DNA of 64,000 nt, taken from the NCBI GenBank assembly GCA_037074615.1, contig CM073558.1:9300001-9364000 (forward strand), given 5' to 3'. The notes under the pieces are model-generated. The model saw only the letters and a program-made list of their open reading frames with translations, was not told the origin of the DNA and did no database searches. This document shows, in pieces, positions 43,809-55,870 of the stretch (positions are counted from its first letter, which is position 1; every line of letters begins with the position of its first letter). This stretch comes from Leucaena leucocephala (lineage: Eukaryota > Streptophyta > Magnoliopsida > Fabales > Fabaceae). Made by a program: the position numbers and the translations under genes.

Positions 43809-43993
43809 TTTATAGCCTCTTCTATTCCATCTTTCAAGTTTTTGTAGCAAGCAACATAGTGTTCTTCCCAAACTTGATCTCAAGAAACGTTGGTTTAAAG
43901 AGAACCCTTGTGGCACTAAAGAAGTTGGTAAGGACATGCTTCCCTCATATTGCAACTACATATTGAACAACACAAATTGGATTTTTACATTCA
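43809..43993. other. Unassigned stretch between LTR fragment and CACTA terminus
   Basis: 185 bp. One plus-strand frame is open through this stretch and reads like protein (R-W-F-K-E-N-P-C-G-T-K-E-V-G-K-D), but it is short and has no start or recognised domain. Confidence 0.25.
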
Positions 43994-44029
43994 CACTACT
44001 AGATGAAGGGGATTTAACAATAGTTAGAG

Positions 44030-44600
44030 CTAGCTTTTAACAGCAGTTTCACGAGTGCAGTGGATACTATCACAATAAAAAGAGAGACTTTTAACTAAGG
44101 TTGCAAAACCCTGTTAAAAGTCAACTTTTAACACTGGTTTTTTATAATAAATGCCATCGAAAGTTCAACCATAAGTACTTCTAATGGCAGGAATTGGATA
44201 ACTTTCTATGGTGGTTTTTAGTATGAATGTTGTGGAAAGTGACTTTGTATAGAGTTATGTTTAAATAACTGTCATGTAAAAGTAATATTTTTTAAAAAAT
44301 ATTTCTCTTTATTTTCCTATTCTACCATCATGGTTTCAACAAAATCTATACAAACTGACACTAATAGAAATAAGGCTTTTAACATTGGTTAAAACTGACA
44401 TTTCACGGCGGTTTTATGAGCAACATGAATTCTACCACCGTTATAGTATGATACATTAACAGCGATAATATTATTAACCACTGTTAATTTATAACTACTC
44501 ACGACTGTTAGTAGTCATTTTTTATTTATAAGCTTCACACGATGATTTTCCTTACAACCATCGTGGAAAGTTTGTTTTGAATCATTTCTTTTGTTTATCA
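44030..44600. repeat. CACTA subterminal repeats
   Basis: Repeated CTTTTAAC-R-G-C/T-GGTTT and G-T-G-G-A-A-A-G motifs in both orientations, as is usual for CACTA ends where TNPA-like proteins bind. Confidence 0.65.
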
Positions 44601-45079
44601 TTCTATGCCACCCTGCATTTAATATAGCCAAGATAGACCAATTAATTCTATGCATCAAAGTATAAAGTCAACAGTCGCAAAATCCAAATAGCTACACAGT
44701 AATCTGAATTGGTGAACTTTTAATGAACCTATATATATGTACATCATATATAAAAGAAGAAAATGGATGAAGATGAATCCTAAACAAGTTAACAGACTAT
44801 TTTAGACATCAAAATATTAACTAAAAATATACTTTATCATGTTTACAAAATAATAAGTAAATGTAAGAACCAAGAATATTAATAATGTAATAAATTAAGT
44901 AATCAAAGGGACATTTATTACAATAGAATAAAATAATTTCCTACTAGTTTGTATTCACCCAAATTCCTTCATAATGATCATCCCTATTAGCATATTCATT
45001 ATCTTCAAAAACAATGTTGTTGTCATTATAGGTCGAGCAATTTGTAAGGCAGGGTTTCGTCGAGGCTAAACCCTAAGTC

Positions 45080-45545
45080 ACTGTCGTCACCAATTGCTTG
45101 CCTTTTACCTTAGCGCACAATAGATATATCTTTATTTGCTAGATTGGCTACATTAAACACTTGAATTACTTAACTTGCTATGATGAATGGCTCATCTAGG
45201 TATCAAACTCTCTGTAGATCGATTGAAATAAATCTAAATTTCTCATCTATTTAGACAACATTATTATTAAGCCACTTACATTTCAAGACTAGTACTTTAA
45301 ATCTAGGGTAACTAAAATCCCATATCTCTTCAATCACTCCATAATATGTCATGGACACTAATGTTGGCCTTTTATCTTTTGAACTAGAAAAATGCATCGC
45401 TTATGCCATAACCATAACCACACTATTATGTATTGTACTTTTGTCATCTTGGGCTTTTGTGTAAAAAGAGTAGCCATTTATGTCATATATTTCCTAATAC
45501 AAAACCTTAAAATGGGCCCTGCAGCTAGCCTTTGTATTGTCTCAA
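45080..45545 (-). pseudogene. CACTA transposase C-terminal domain (DUF4216-like), broken
   Basis: Minus-strand translation gives Y-D-I-N-G-Y-S-F-Y-T-K, then N-S-G-V, Y-Y-G-V-I-E-E-I-W, V-L-K-C-K-W, and D-E-P-F-I-I-A-S, with frame breaks. This pattern is typical of the domain after the transposase core in plant CACTA elements (DUF4216). Confidence 0.7.
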
Positions 45546-45599
45546 AAAGATTGTTATCTTTAACACTTATAGCTTAAACCATTATACAAAAGATATGTT

Positions 45600-46975
45600 T
45601 TGATCATTAGATAGTTGCATATTGCTCTTTTTTGGGTTCATGTTCCTGAGCATATTCTGTGAGCATCCAAGTATGGTATAACTTTATCTGTATTGTTCAA
45701 AATATAAAGATGTGTTTGCATCATCAATGCACGAGATATGCCATTCACTTTGGCACCATGAGTTCCCTTACTTTTTCTCCCCTAGTCATGTCGAGATTGA
45801 GAAAGTACAACTACCTTTACCCCAACAAGATATGAGTTATAAAACTCAACTGCCTCCTCCAACCACATACCTTTCAAGAACTGATGCCTCAGGTCGGTAA
45901 GGATTTTTAAAATACACTTTAAGAATTTTCATGTGTCTCTCAAAAGGGTACATCCACCTCAAACACACAGGGCCACAAAGTCTAATCTTACATAGCAGGT
46001 GAGCAATCAAATGGACTATAATGTCAAAAAAATGATGGCAGGAAGTAAATCTTCAACTGGGAGAGGATAATATAACATTCATTCTATAATTCATTTAACT
46101 TAGTAGGATCAATCACTTTACTTTAAACAACATTAAAGAACGTACAAAGTCTAGTGCTAGTAGTCCTCACGTCATCTTTCATAATGCCTTGAATAGCCAC
46201 TAGTAGTAAATGTTGCATCAACATGTGGCAATTGTGGAATTTCTTGCCTATTATCTTCAAATTTGACATTTACAAGATTCCTAAAATTTGATGAATACCC
46301 TTGTAGCACCGTAATACTATTCAAACACATATAGGCTTATTTTTTTCATATTTAGATAACACGTTGGGTACAACTAAACTCTCTTACTAATTATGGATGT
46401 AGAGATGTCCTTATTCCTATTGCAGCTAAGTCTCATCTAGCATTGACCTTATCCTTACTTAGTTAAGTCTAGTCTAGTGTACCAACAAGGCTCTCAGGCA
46501 CATTCTTGTCCACATGCATGACATCTAGATTATGTCTCACTTCAAGACTCCACCAATATAGAAGATCAAAGAAGATTTATCTCTTTTCCATATATACCTT
46601 TCAATTTCCTTCTTTTTATTACTTTTACCTATGGTAACATGAACACCCTACAAATATTGATATACTTCTTCTCTAATTAAAGGAATATGAGCCATTTCAT
46701 ATTCCTATGAGCTATTAAATGCCTTATTCAACCTATGGAATGGGTAGTGTCGACTTATAAACCTTCTAAAGGAAAGGTAGATTGTCTTCTTTCCATGCTT
46801 CAGTTGCATGTAGTTAATTCCTTCTTCACATATGGGATATCCTTTATGCCTCTTAACACTATAGCCTTAGAAATTTCTATACGCTGGGTAGTTATTTAAC
46901 ATGGTTAAGATCATGGCGTAGAATTTAAAAGTCTCTTGTTTGTATGAATTAAAGGCATCAACACTGTCCTCCCAC
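45600..46975 (-). pseudogene. CACTA transposase middle part (DUF4218-like), broken
   Basis: On the minus strand, F-L-T-L/I-V-H-L-I-A-H-L near 46030, W/G-M-Y-P-F-E-R-H-M-K near 45945, P-E-A-S-V-L-E-R-Y near 45885, and H-L-Y-I-L-N-N near 45700 follow in the right order for DUF4218 and the segment after it. Many stops and shifts. The part 46150-46975 links to the transposase core and is poorly readable. Confidence 0.6.
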
Positions 46976-47929
46976 TATTTCTTCAAATCATCAATCAAAG
47001 GTGCCAAGTACACATCTATATCATTATGTTTTTGCCCGGAGATCATCAAAGACAACATAATGTATTTTATTTTCATACATAATGACAGAGGCAAGTTTTT
47101 ATAAATCATAAGGAGAACTAGCCAAGCACTATATGTGCTATTGAGATTACCATACTTATTGATTCCTTCCGTACATAGCCTAAGCCAAAGATTTATGGGC
47201 TTAGAACTAAATTCAGGGATTTTTTGGTCCATTGTCTTCTATTAAGGAGAATCAGCTGGGTGACAAAGTTGTCAGTCATTTATTTTCCCATCAAAATGCC
47301 ATCTTAAGTTCTTTGCATCTTGGCGTTTGATAACACCTTTGAAGGAGAGCCTTTGATAATCTCATCACAATCATCACCGTCATTCTTCGCTTGGTATCTT
47401 AAAGTACCATATTTAGGTCTCTTATTCAACCCTTCATGCACATTTAGGTATATTATGCAGTCATTAGGACATGCATGTATCTTCTTATTTGACAAACCTA
47501 TCAGACACAATACTTCCTTTGCCTCATACATTCATCTTGTTAGTGTATTACCTACAGTAAGGGTATCACTCAACAACTCAAGCAATTCTATCAAACAAGA
47601 ATATATCCAACCATTTCTTAATTTCAAATTCATAAATTGCAACAAAAAGTTTAACCTTGTGTACTCATCTTTACTCCTCTAGTACAATGGCATCTCATAA
47701 TCATTTAGCAAATTTTTATGTATAAGAGAGTACTTTGGAAATGATTATACTCAAATGTCACGAAACATATCCAAAATTCTATCCACAACTTCCTCACTCA
47801 AAGGAGTCCTCCTAATCTCTACGTGTCAAATCCAATTTGTATATATTAAACTTAAACCATCACACATATAAGATACTCTCTTATATCAAGAATATATAAT
47901 CTGTTATAGTTGAAATAGTTCACACAAGG
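46975..47929 (-). pseudogene. CACTA TNP2-type transposase core (Transposase_21), broken
   Basis: The minus-strand ORF 47232-46975 reads L-R-L-C-T-E-G-I-N-K-Y-G-N and N-D-I-D-V-Y-L-A-P-L-I-D-D-L-K, hallmarks of the Transposase_21 family. The ORF 47531-47304 reads I-G-L-S-N-K-K-I-H-A-C-P-N-D-C and K-Y-G-T-L-R-Y, just upstream in the same protein. Upstream up to 47929 there is further colinear, stop-broken sequence. Cut by solo LTR H at 47930-47934. Confidence 0.82.
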
Positions 47930-47934
47930 AGAAC
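47930..47934. repeat. Left target duplication of solo LTR H
   Basis: AGAAC, identical to 51056-51060. Confidence 0.85.
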
Positions 47935-50900
47935 TACCATATCCATTATTTCTAACCTCAATTATACTTAATTGGAAGTTCTTTGAACCAATTACATATT
48001 TTTTACCTTAAAAAGATACTTTTTCAAAAGATTGCTTCTCGGGTACTGTTCACAATTACTGTTCATTTGGTAATCCAAAACATATACCTAACTTTAAAAA
48101 TTCATAACTAAATGTAGAAAATCAAAATAGGGTGGTTCCATTTTCTAATGAAAGCTTTTTCATTTAAATTTAAAGGAAAAATATAAAACTGAGGTTTCAT
48201 TGTCCCAATGAAATCAGTTTATTCGTTAAAAATCACTGTTCATTTGGTAAAATCTGGAAGTTCCAGTTTCTTTGCTTTAATTTCAAAAATTTATTTCTCT
48301 TTCAATTCAAAAATTCATTTCTCTTTCGTTACTTATCCAAATGAATCGTGTTACCTATGGATTTAAAGCTGTAGATGTGTTCTTTAAGCTCATAAAATTT
48401 CATAGGAAAACTCATTCATTTACCATATGAAATTAACGTTGGAATATCACTGCCTTGAGTTGGTCACTTTATCTTAGTTCCATATTTTAACTCCAACTTG
48501 GAAAAATCATAGTAAATTGAATTCTTAACCAATTGAGGCATTCTTGGTGTCCATTTAAATATCTGTATCTTAGCTATTAGCCTACCAAATTTCAAGTTCA
48601 AACCCATTGGTTAAGGCATTATAAACGTCATCATAAAGCCATAGCCTCATAACACAACTGCATAATCATACACCATACATCCCATCATGTCCTTCTATAG
48701 TGTCATATAACTCATGTGACTTATTATACAAGTTCAACCATCTATGCTTACCATCTTTACTTGAGAATTTTTAGCACCTATGACATGGTTATGCATATGG
48801 GAGGAATGAGATTTCATAGAAATTCCAAATAGCAAGTCATACAAACTATAATATCATGCATGATTAATTGGATGATTAACATGTTATCATGAGAAGGGAG
48901 ATACTTCATAATGGTACATAAGCAAACTCTAACATGCATATTTTTATGACATAAGTTGCAAGGAGTTGCATTCATTCATACTTCATCATCAACATGATAA
49001 CACAATCTCATGCTCAACTAAACATCATAACTAACAAGCAAACATACAATCAAGCAAACATGAAACTATAGTTAAGTATTCTTGTTACCTCTTGAGCTAT
49101 CCTTGACAAAGTCTTCTTGAGATGATTTCCTTCTTTCACAAATGTCAAAACCTAGCCATTACAAAGTAACATCAAGTTACAACTCAACTTGAAAACAATT
49201 CCAATACTGGGTTTTCACTAACTTCCATTATTTTCCTATTTTATGTTGTATACTTCAATCTTTCTAAAATAAATTATGATGGTTCATTTCCACATAATTT
49301 TTTATGTAAAATCAAAATATGAAACCAGAATTTTCAAAACCAAAAAAGCCCATAAGCTACTGTACCAAACCGAAGGAACCCCTTGATTTTCCAAAAATTC
49401 ACATTTTGATTCTTATGCTTCTAATACTTGTTCTCCTACTTTATCCCAACACAATTTTCCATTTTAAACTCATTGGAAGCATCAAAACCATGAAATTCCA
49501 AGCATATACCACTTGATTCTAGCTTGTTTAAGCTTTTCTAAACTATCCATAACATAAAAATCATATTCTCATCACATATGTACAGCACTTCCAGTAGCAC
49601 CCATAAGGGAAAGAAGTTACAAAAACACCTTAAAACTAAGGGCTAACTTGCTAGATTAAAGTCCAAGAACAAGGGAGATAGTTACCTTGCTTATTAATAC
49701 AAGTTGTGTGATTCTTTCTTGCTTCAAATGAAATTTGGCTAGAGGTTTCCTAAGGTACCATGCATATCGAATCTAATCTGGTTTGGGGGGTATTTATATA
49801 AAATCTTGGGTGGAAATAAATGGCCAATATTAGTTTGGTTACTATTTAATCTAATAGTTTATATTCATTCTTGAACCAACTTTACCCTATAAGCCTCAAG
49901 CTTGATGCCATGCATGACATCATTTAGGGGCATGTTTTGCTAGAAAAAGGTAAATATACTTATAGGAAAAAAAATAGTCTAGTTTGGTATTGATCGTAGC
50001 AGTTTGACAAAAATCAGACTGTTTTATGTTCCTAATTTTTATAATATTTTAGAATATGTATTATGTCCTAGAAACTAGTGTTTAGGTTTCTCATACTATT
50101 GATATTGTTAGACTGAGTATTTATTTGCCATCTATCCCTTGTTGCTCTTTCTTGCACTATATTAATCCTAAGGGCATAATTATCATTTCACACCTCTTTA
50201 TACTATACTAGGGCATATACTGGCTCTAACTAATCATCTTTATACTATCTTAAACATTTTTTGCCTATCCTAAATGAACAAAATACCCTCTATCCATCTT
50301 TGGTACAATCTAACCATCTAGGGCATTTGTGCAATTTCACACTTTTCTCTAGGTTGCTCTAGACTCTGGCCCACTTAACTATCTCACCACCTTGTTGGGC
50401 CTATTAGGATGGCATTTAGGCCTTCGTATTGGTCCATTACCTTTATGGCACAAATCCTAAGAAATCTCTTTTGACCCTATTTATCGGGTAATTTATTCCA
50501 TTGTAAAATCCCGTAACAATTCTACATGAATCCTTTTATGACTCTGTCAATTTTATAAATTCTTATATTAAATATAGGAATTTACTGTAAGGTTTCATCT
50601 GATTTTGAGGTCTAAAAAATACTATAATAATTCTTCCTGACCTCATAAATTTATTTCAATTAATCGGGACCTCAAATCAAAATTATGTGTTACATTAAAC
50701 TGACCAGAATAATTTTGTGTATCTACTGGTAAAATTTGGGTTTAATCTAATTCTAGGCATTTTTTAGCCTTTTTCAATTCAACTTTCTCATAATTATATT
50801 TAGGTCCCTAAACTTTTGCTTTATCACATTTAGGTACCTAAACTTTTGGCAATTTGCATTTAGTTCCCTCCTTTTGTTTCTACTTTGACTTTTGGCCTTC

Positions 50901-51055
50901 AACCTTTTCTAATTTTCATTTAAGTCCTTGAACTTTCCTTAGTTAATAGTCCATCTCTTTCATTCCTCAATCTGATATAGTTTATTCCAATAATCTCATG
51001 TCGATTACATATAAAATGTACCTATATATCAGATAAGAAAATTGAGGATAAGACA
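47935..51055 (-). repeat. Solo LTR H, element C family
   Basis: 3121 bp, homologous over its length to the element C LTR on the opposite strand. Ends T-A-C-C-A-T-A-T-C-C (left, mutated from TGTCATATCC) and GGATAAGACA (right). TATA box at 49791-49798; splice-site-like AAG|GTAAC on the minus strand near 49680-49688. Perfect AGAAC duplication. No internal sequence, so it arose by LTR-LTR recombination. It lies within the N-terminal part of the CACTA transposase. Confidence 0.9.
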
Positions 51056-51060
51056 AGAAC
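51056..51060. repeat. Right target duplication of solo LTR H
   Basis: AGAAC, identical to 47930-47934. Confidence 0.85.
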
Positions 51061-51170
51061 AACACATCTATATTTTTCAAAGCATTCTTTTAAACAAATT
51101 CAAGAAACCTTTCTACCCCATCTTCATATTCCTTAGTAGTTCTCTTAACTTTCATCTAACTACGATCCAT
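51061..51170 (-). pseudogene. CACTA transposase N-terminus, broken
   Basis: Minus-strand reading from about 51170: M-D-R-S, then T-K-E-Y-E-D-G-V-E-R-F-L-E-F-V and N-A-L-K-N. This is the N-terminal transposase-associated segment of plant CACTA proteins, with at least two stops. Solo LTR H separates it from the core. Confidence 0.7.
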
Positions 51171-51503
51171 TATTCCCTTAAATATAAAAAATCTCAAATG
51201 GTAACCAAATCTATCAAATAGGAAATAAATAGGAACTAACATTTTTATAAGCTAGTTAACAAACATATAAAATAATAGAATAATTGAAAAAAAATACAAA
51301 CAGATTCAAAAAATTAAAAACATGCACCTACAAACAAATAGAAACCCATGCAATAACCCAAAACTATAGAGATCATGTCTTCAATAAAAGGATAATAGGC
51401 CATAAGATGTATTACATCTTATAAACAACAAACATCTGAAATAACAATAAAAATGAGCAAATAACCAAGTTAAATGGTAACTTATGGCATTGACAAAGGA
51501 GAA
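51171..51503. other. CACTA 5' flank of transposase, AT-rich
   Basis: No gene seen. Presumably promoter-side sequence of the CACTA transposase; ends where LTR I starts. Confidence 0.35.
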
Positions 51504-51511
51504 TGTGATAT
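51504..51511. repeat. Left 8-bp target duplication of hAT element (also start of LTR I)
   Basis: TGTGATAT, identical to 53887-53894. It is also the first eight bases of LTR I, so the hAT element went in eight bases from the LTR end. Confidence 0.88.
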
Positions 51512-51879
51512 TAGGCCTGAGCAAAGTGCCCAGCACCCGGTGCACCAGCCTAAGCCTGGGATAAATTTACCCGTTTTGGGCCTGCCCAAAATAAACCCGT
51601 AACGGCCAGGCTTAAATGGGTGGGCTCATTGTATTATACGGGTGGGCTACAGGCACACCATCTGGCTGCCCATGCCCGCCCATATATGTGTGTGTATATA
51701 TATATTTATATTACTATTGGGTTAATGGTTTAGGCATTTTTTATTTTGCAAACAGTTTGGCCCATACATGTTTAGGACTTTAGGCCTTTAGGGTTCTGGT
51801 TTGGCAATTGACAATTTGACATTTCATTTCTTACTTGCAATTGGCATATTTTGACAATCGGCAGTCAGCAGTCGCCTCT

Positions 51880-52260
51880 AGTCCTCCACCTCAACACCTC
51901 CATTGACAAAGGAGGAACTGGATCTGGAAGTATGTAATCTGAAACCTGTCGTCGTTGTAAGCTTTTTTTGCTCCACCGCCACGCCTCTACCTCCACCTGT
52001 TACCATTGTCGCTATTGGCTTTCTTCGTGTCCTCCTCCAGTTCTCCAAGTGAAATCCATCGTGCCATAAGCCTTAATCCTCTTACTATCACTACCCCTCT
52101 CAGTGTTCAGCTCAGTCTCCTCCCTTACCCATCGACCGTGAGACTTGCCTTCATCGTTCACTCCGTTAGACTTCAGTTTTGTATTGATTTCTCCAAACAT
52201 CCAGTGAGACATATAGCTTTAAATCTAAGTTTGATTTTGTTCTGTTGCTATTGAATTTGC
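51880..52260 (+). other. C-rich gene-like segment in hAT element
   Basis: CT-rich sequence with an 82-codon ORF (52006-52254) that starts with a serine-rich segment. It could be a captured 5' UTR or first exon of the same gene as the downstream exons, or of another; I do not recognise it. Confidence 0.3.
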
Positions 52261-52831
52261 CCATGCTTATACAGTTTTAGAATTTAAATGTGCCTTCTTT
52301 GCTTTTTGAATTGAAGTATTTGATTTATGTTTAAATGAAGGAAGTGATCTTGAACAAAGCCCAAACAATGGTTGGTTAGATTGCAGTACCGAATCATGTA
52401 GCAAGTTCCAATTTTGTTACTTTAATTTAAAGTTCCTTGGACCCATCTTAGTTTTCAATAGACTATAAGTTGGATTTTGCCATTGATATTAGTTATGATG
52501 TTGTCTATTGACACTTGTTGAGTTGAGTTCGATATTGCCCATTAATCTACATACCAATCTTTATGGTAGTTGAGTTATGAGGAGTTAATATCTAACTCAG
52601 AACAATGATATGTTGTAGCTTATTGAACATGGATCAAGATTTGAAATGTAATGGAATAAATCATAATAATATGTTGCTGTTGCTTTTTATTTGATTTTAA
52701 CTCATCTGTTTTATTTAATGAGGTACTCCCTTGGATGCTCAATATGAGATATAGTTGACTTGTTTTGGTAGATTAAGTAAGTTACATAAATGATTATAAA
52801 ATTATGAATGCCTTTTCAATTCGGTGCTCAG

Positions 52832-52919
52832 GGTGCATTGTATGGATTATTGGATCAGTTGGGTTTGGATGTGGCCTAGTTGGTCAAGGAATTACAAATA
52901 TGATAATGAATGCCAAAAG
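52832..52919 (+). pseudogene. Captured exon 1, RETICULATA-RELATED (DUF3411) gene
   Basis: Preceded by CTCAG and followed by GTAAAT. It reads G-A-L-Y-G at its start, then, after an apparent 8-base insertion that changes frame, SVGFGCGLVGQG-I-T-N-M-I-M-N-A-K-R. That is the conserved segment of plant RETICULATA-RELATED chloroplast envelope proteins (from memory of the family). The exon ends in phase with the next one. Confidence 0.65.
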
Positions 52920-53141
52920 GTAAATTTCTACCTGTGTGACTGAATCCTGTAATTATCTGTCTTACTGACTCAACCATTTGCATATTACGTGGTAATTGTA
53001 GTTTGAACTCTTATGGATTTGAATGACAAAATGTCTTTAAGTTTTAATCTAGAACTGGACTTAGCAGGGTAGGAAATTTCAAGTTCAACATTATGTAAAT
53101 TTATTCCTGTTTGATAAGTGCCTTTGTTTTAAATAAAACAG

Positions 53142-53205
53142 GAGGTTCAAGAAATCTAAAAAAGACATACCTATGCCTCCTCTTGTTCAAAGTGCTGCTC
53201 TTTGG
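53142..53205 (+). pseudogene. Captured exon 2, RETICULATA-RELATED (DUF3411) gene
   Basis: Preceded by AAAACAG. In the phase set by exon 1 it reads R-F-K-K-S-K-K-DIPMPPLVQSAALWD, the next conserved segment of the same protein family. The 220-bp stretch between the exons looks like a retained intron (GT...AG), so capture was from genomic DNA. The match fades after about 53205. Confidence 0.7.
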
Positions 53206-53886
53206 GATACGTTTTACTGTGTTATCTCATATTTTGTCTTTTGGGCAACATCTTGTATATGTTTGAGTATTGTTATAATTTGAATTCATTTGGATCTTAG
53301 TTTTGTAGCTGATGTGGATGTCACAGTTATAGGAGTTAATGCCATGTTCTTAAATTTGGTTAATCTATTTCTATTGTCAATCAGGTGTGTTCCTTGCCAA
53401 GTTTGCCAACATCTACCTTTGAGTTTTAAAGTTGTTTCCTCAAATCTACCAGCCAAGTTTGCATAATAATCTTTGTTTTGAGCGTTGGTCTTTATTGTTG
53501 TCATTGTTATTATTAGTGTAGGACATTTACCTTCTCAGGTAGCATTCCTTTTTTTTGGTCTACAATAACATGTCATGTTAGAGAACAAATTGTATCAGAT
53601 ATTATGGTGTTTTCTTGTACAAATAATCATATGATATGTGTATTATTGTTGCTTTATTATAATTATTATTAGAACTTTAAATTAGCTTAAATAGAAAATT
53701 TTTTCTATATTTGACAAACAGGCTGCCCATACCCGTTTTAGCCCAAAGGGTTCAGCCCAGCCCGTTTATTATGGGCTTAAACGGGCTTGTATACGGGCAT
53801 GGGTGAGCCTGTGCCCATTTAAGATCTAACGGGCGGGCCACAAGCTAACTAATAGGCTAGCCCATCCCACTCATTGCTCTGCCCTA

Positions 53887-54863
53887 TGTGATATCCTAAT
53901 TTTTAGGCTTATAAGCCTAATATATAGCCTGAAATAGATAGGCTACAAGCCATGTTGAGTATAAGTCCTAGAAATATACAAATGGCATTCAAGGACTAAA
54001 TTGTAAATAATAAAATTTTAAGGACTAAATAATAAATAGTAAAAGTTTTTAGGGAAAATATATAAATAAGTTAGAGACTTCAAAAGAGTCTCCTGGGCAT
54101 AGAAAGAGAAAAGAAGTTAGTTCGAGGCTTAAGATTAAGATAACAACATGAAAGGGATGATTTATGATGTTAAAGTCTAGACAAGGGTAAATTTGTAATG
54201 TTAGAAAATTCCCAAGGCATAATGGTCATTTTGAAGAAATAGTGGGACTGAAGTGAAAACTCTCAAAGTTCTAGGGTGAAAAATGAAAGTAGACACAAGC
54301 TTTGGGCCATTAAGTGTAATTATGAAAAGTTGAGGGCTAAAGTATAATTTTTAATAGTTTAGTAGAAAAATGGTAATTATATAAAGTTGAGCTAGAAAAT
54401 GCCCAAAAATACCCTGAAATGGTTTAGCCATAAATTTTACTAGTAAATAGAGAAAATTATTCTGATCCATTTAACACAACACATAATTTTGATTTGAGGT
54501 CCCAATAAATTGATATGACTTTCTAAAGATTGAGAAATTATTATAGTATCTTATAGACCTCATAATTAGGTGAAATTTGGTAGTAACTTCTTATAATTAA
54601 TATAAGAATTTATGAAACTAACAGAAGATAAAAAGGAGGCTTGTAGAATTATTTATGGAATTTACGTTAAAAAGGACACCGATAAAATGGTTTAAATAAA
54701 CGTATGTAATTTTTATCAGGACTTATGGGCCTCAAAAAATTATGAAACTTTGCAAGAAATTCATTTTATAATGGTATAATTTAAAAAAATTTATAATCAA
54801 TAAAATATGCATTTAGAATTTATCTAAAAAATCAGAGCTAGTTAAGGATATTAGTATAGGAAG
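53887..54863 (+). repeat. LTR I (with 51504-51511), truncated
   Basis: Starts TGTGATATCCTAATTTTTAGG, the start of the B-type LTR, on the plus strand. Contains the conserved block at 54484-54520. Cut at 54863 by the start of LTR N; I did not find its continuation. Confidence 0.7.
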
Positions 54864-55776
54864 TGTCATATCCCCATTTTTAGGCTTAGAAGCCCAGTAT
54901 ATAGCCTAAAAAACGGTTGCTACTAGACCCTGTTGAGCAGAGGTCCTAGTAAATAGAGAAAATTATGCTGATCAGTTTGATGCAACACAGAGTTTTAATA
55001 TGAGGTCTTAAAAGATTTATATTAATTTATGAAGAGAATGAACATTATTACAATATTCTCTGGATCTCAGAATCAGATAAAATGTGGCAATAAATTCCTA
55101 TAATTAATATAAGAATTTCTGAACCTGACAGAGCTCAAAAAAGAGTTCTATAGAATTTACTACAAAATTTACAGTGGATTAAAAGACCTGATAAATATGT
55201 TTCAGGGGAATTTCTCGAGAATTGAGCCCATAAAGATAGTGGATCATACAGAGGGTCCAGAATGGCACCTTATAGGCCTAATGATATTTTCAGATAAGTA
55301 TGTGGGCCAGGGCTAATAAAGACTGAGAAAAATAAAAAATTATGAAAATACCACTGAAGGTATGCCACTGTGTTGTGTCATGGAGTCAGAGTCAGATGAA
55401 GGGCATTATGATCATTTGACTAAGGTTAGACAGTCAAGAAAGGGTATCTAGATAGCTGACCAGGGTCAAATGATAATATGGTAAGGTCTATAAATATAAT
55501 AGTGCTTGTATAAGTACTAAAGAAAAACTAAGGGCATTTTGGTAATTTACTAAGGATGTTTCTTGGGAACTGAGCCACCAGAGTGCTTGGGCTTGGTTAG
55601 AAACTCAAAATGACAATCCAAGGCCCAAAAACGTAGCCCAAGAGTAATGTGGGCCCAAGAGGTATTAAAATATTATTTTAGTACTTTTTCAATAAAGTAA
55701 AGTGACCCGGTCCAATATAGAACTGAGTAAAGTGATCTAGAATCATGAGAGGACAAAAATGGGGCCCACAAGGCAC

Positions 55777-55870
55777 CACATGGCATGATTACAATAAAAT
55801 AACAAAAGCAAAGGACACATGGCATGATTAGAGAAAAAGGAGAAAAAGCAAGAGGACACGTGGCATGATC
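55777..55870 (+). promoter_or_regulatory. Triple G-box-like repeat in LTR N
   Basis: CACATGGCATGATT at 55777, CACATGGCATGATT at 55816 and CACGTGGCATGATC at 55857, spaced 39 and 41 bp, 260-350 bp upstream of the TATA box. Conserved with 3873-3958 in element B. Confidence 0.5.

Larger units (their letters stand above)
43994..51503 (-). mobile_element. Decayed CACTA (EnSpm/CMC) transposon
   Basis: Starts with the terminal sequence CACTACTAGA (43994-44003), followed by subterminal repeats of the CTTTTAACAGCAGTTT / GTGGAAAGT type (44030-44600). A second terminus-like CACTAATAGAAATAAGG lies at 44359. The body is a minus-strand TNP2-type transposase pseudogene (45080-47929 and 51061-51190). Solo LTR H (47935-51055) is inserted in it. 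The opposite terminus is not seen: at 51504 LTR sequence starts. The orientation is given by the transposase. Confidence 0.8.
51512..53886 (+). mobile_element. hAT-type element carrying host gene exons (Pack-hAT)
   Basis: 2375 bp. The termini TAGGCCTGAGCAAAGTGCC (left) and TAGGGCAGAGCAATGAGTG (right, minus strand) are imperfect inverted repeats of the hAT style, with an exact 8-bp duplication TGTGATAT. Subterminal sequence on both sides is rich in GGGC and CCCGT motifs. No transposase is present. The inside holds two exon-like segments of a RETICULATA-RELATED gene and a C-rich 5' segment (51880-52260). The strand is given by the captured exons. Confidence 0.85.
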
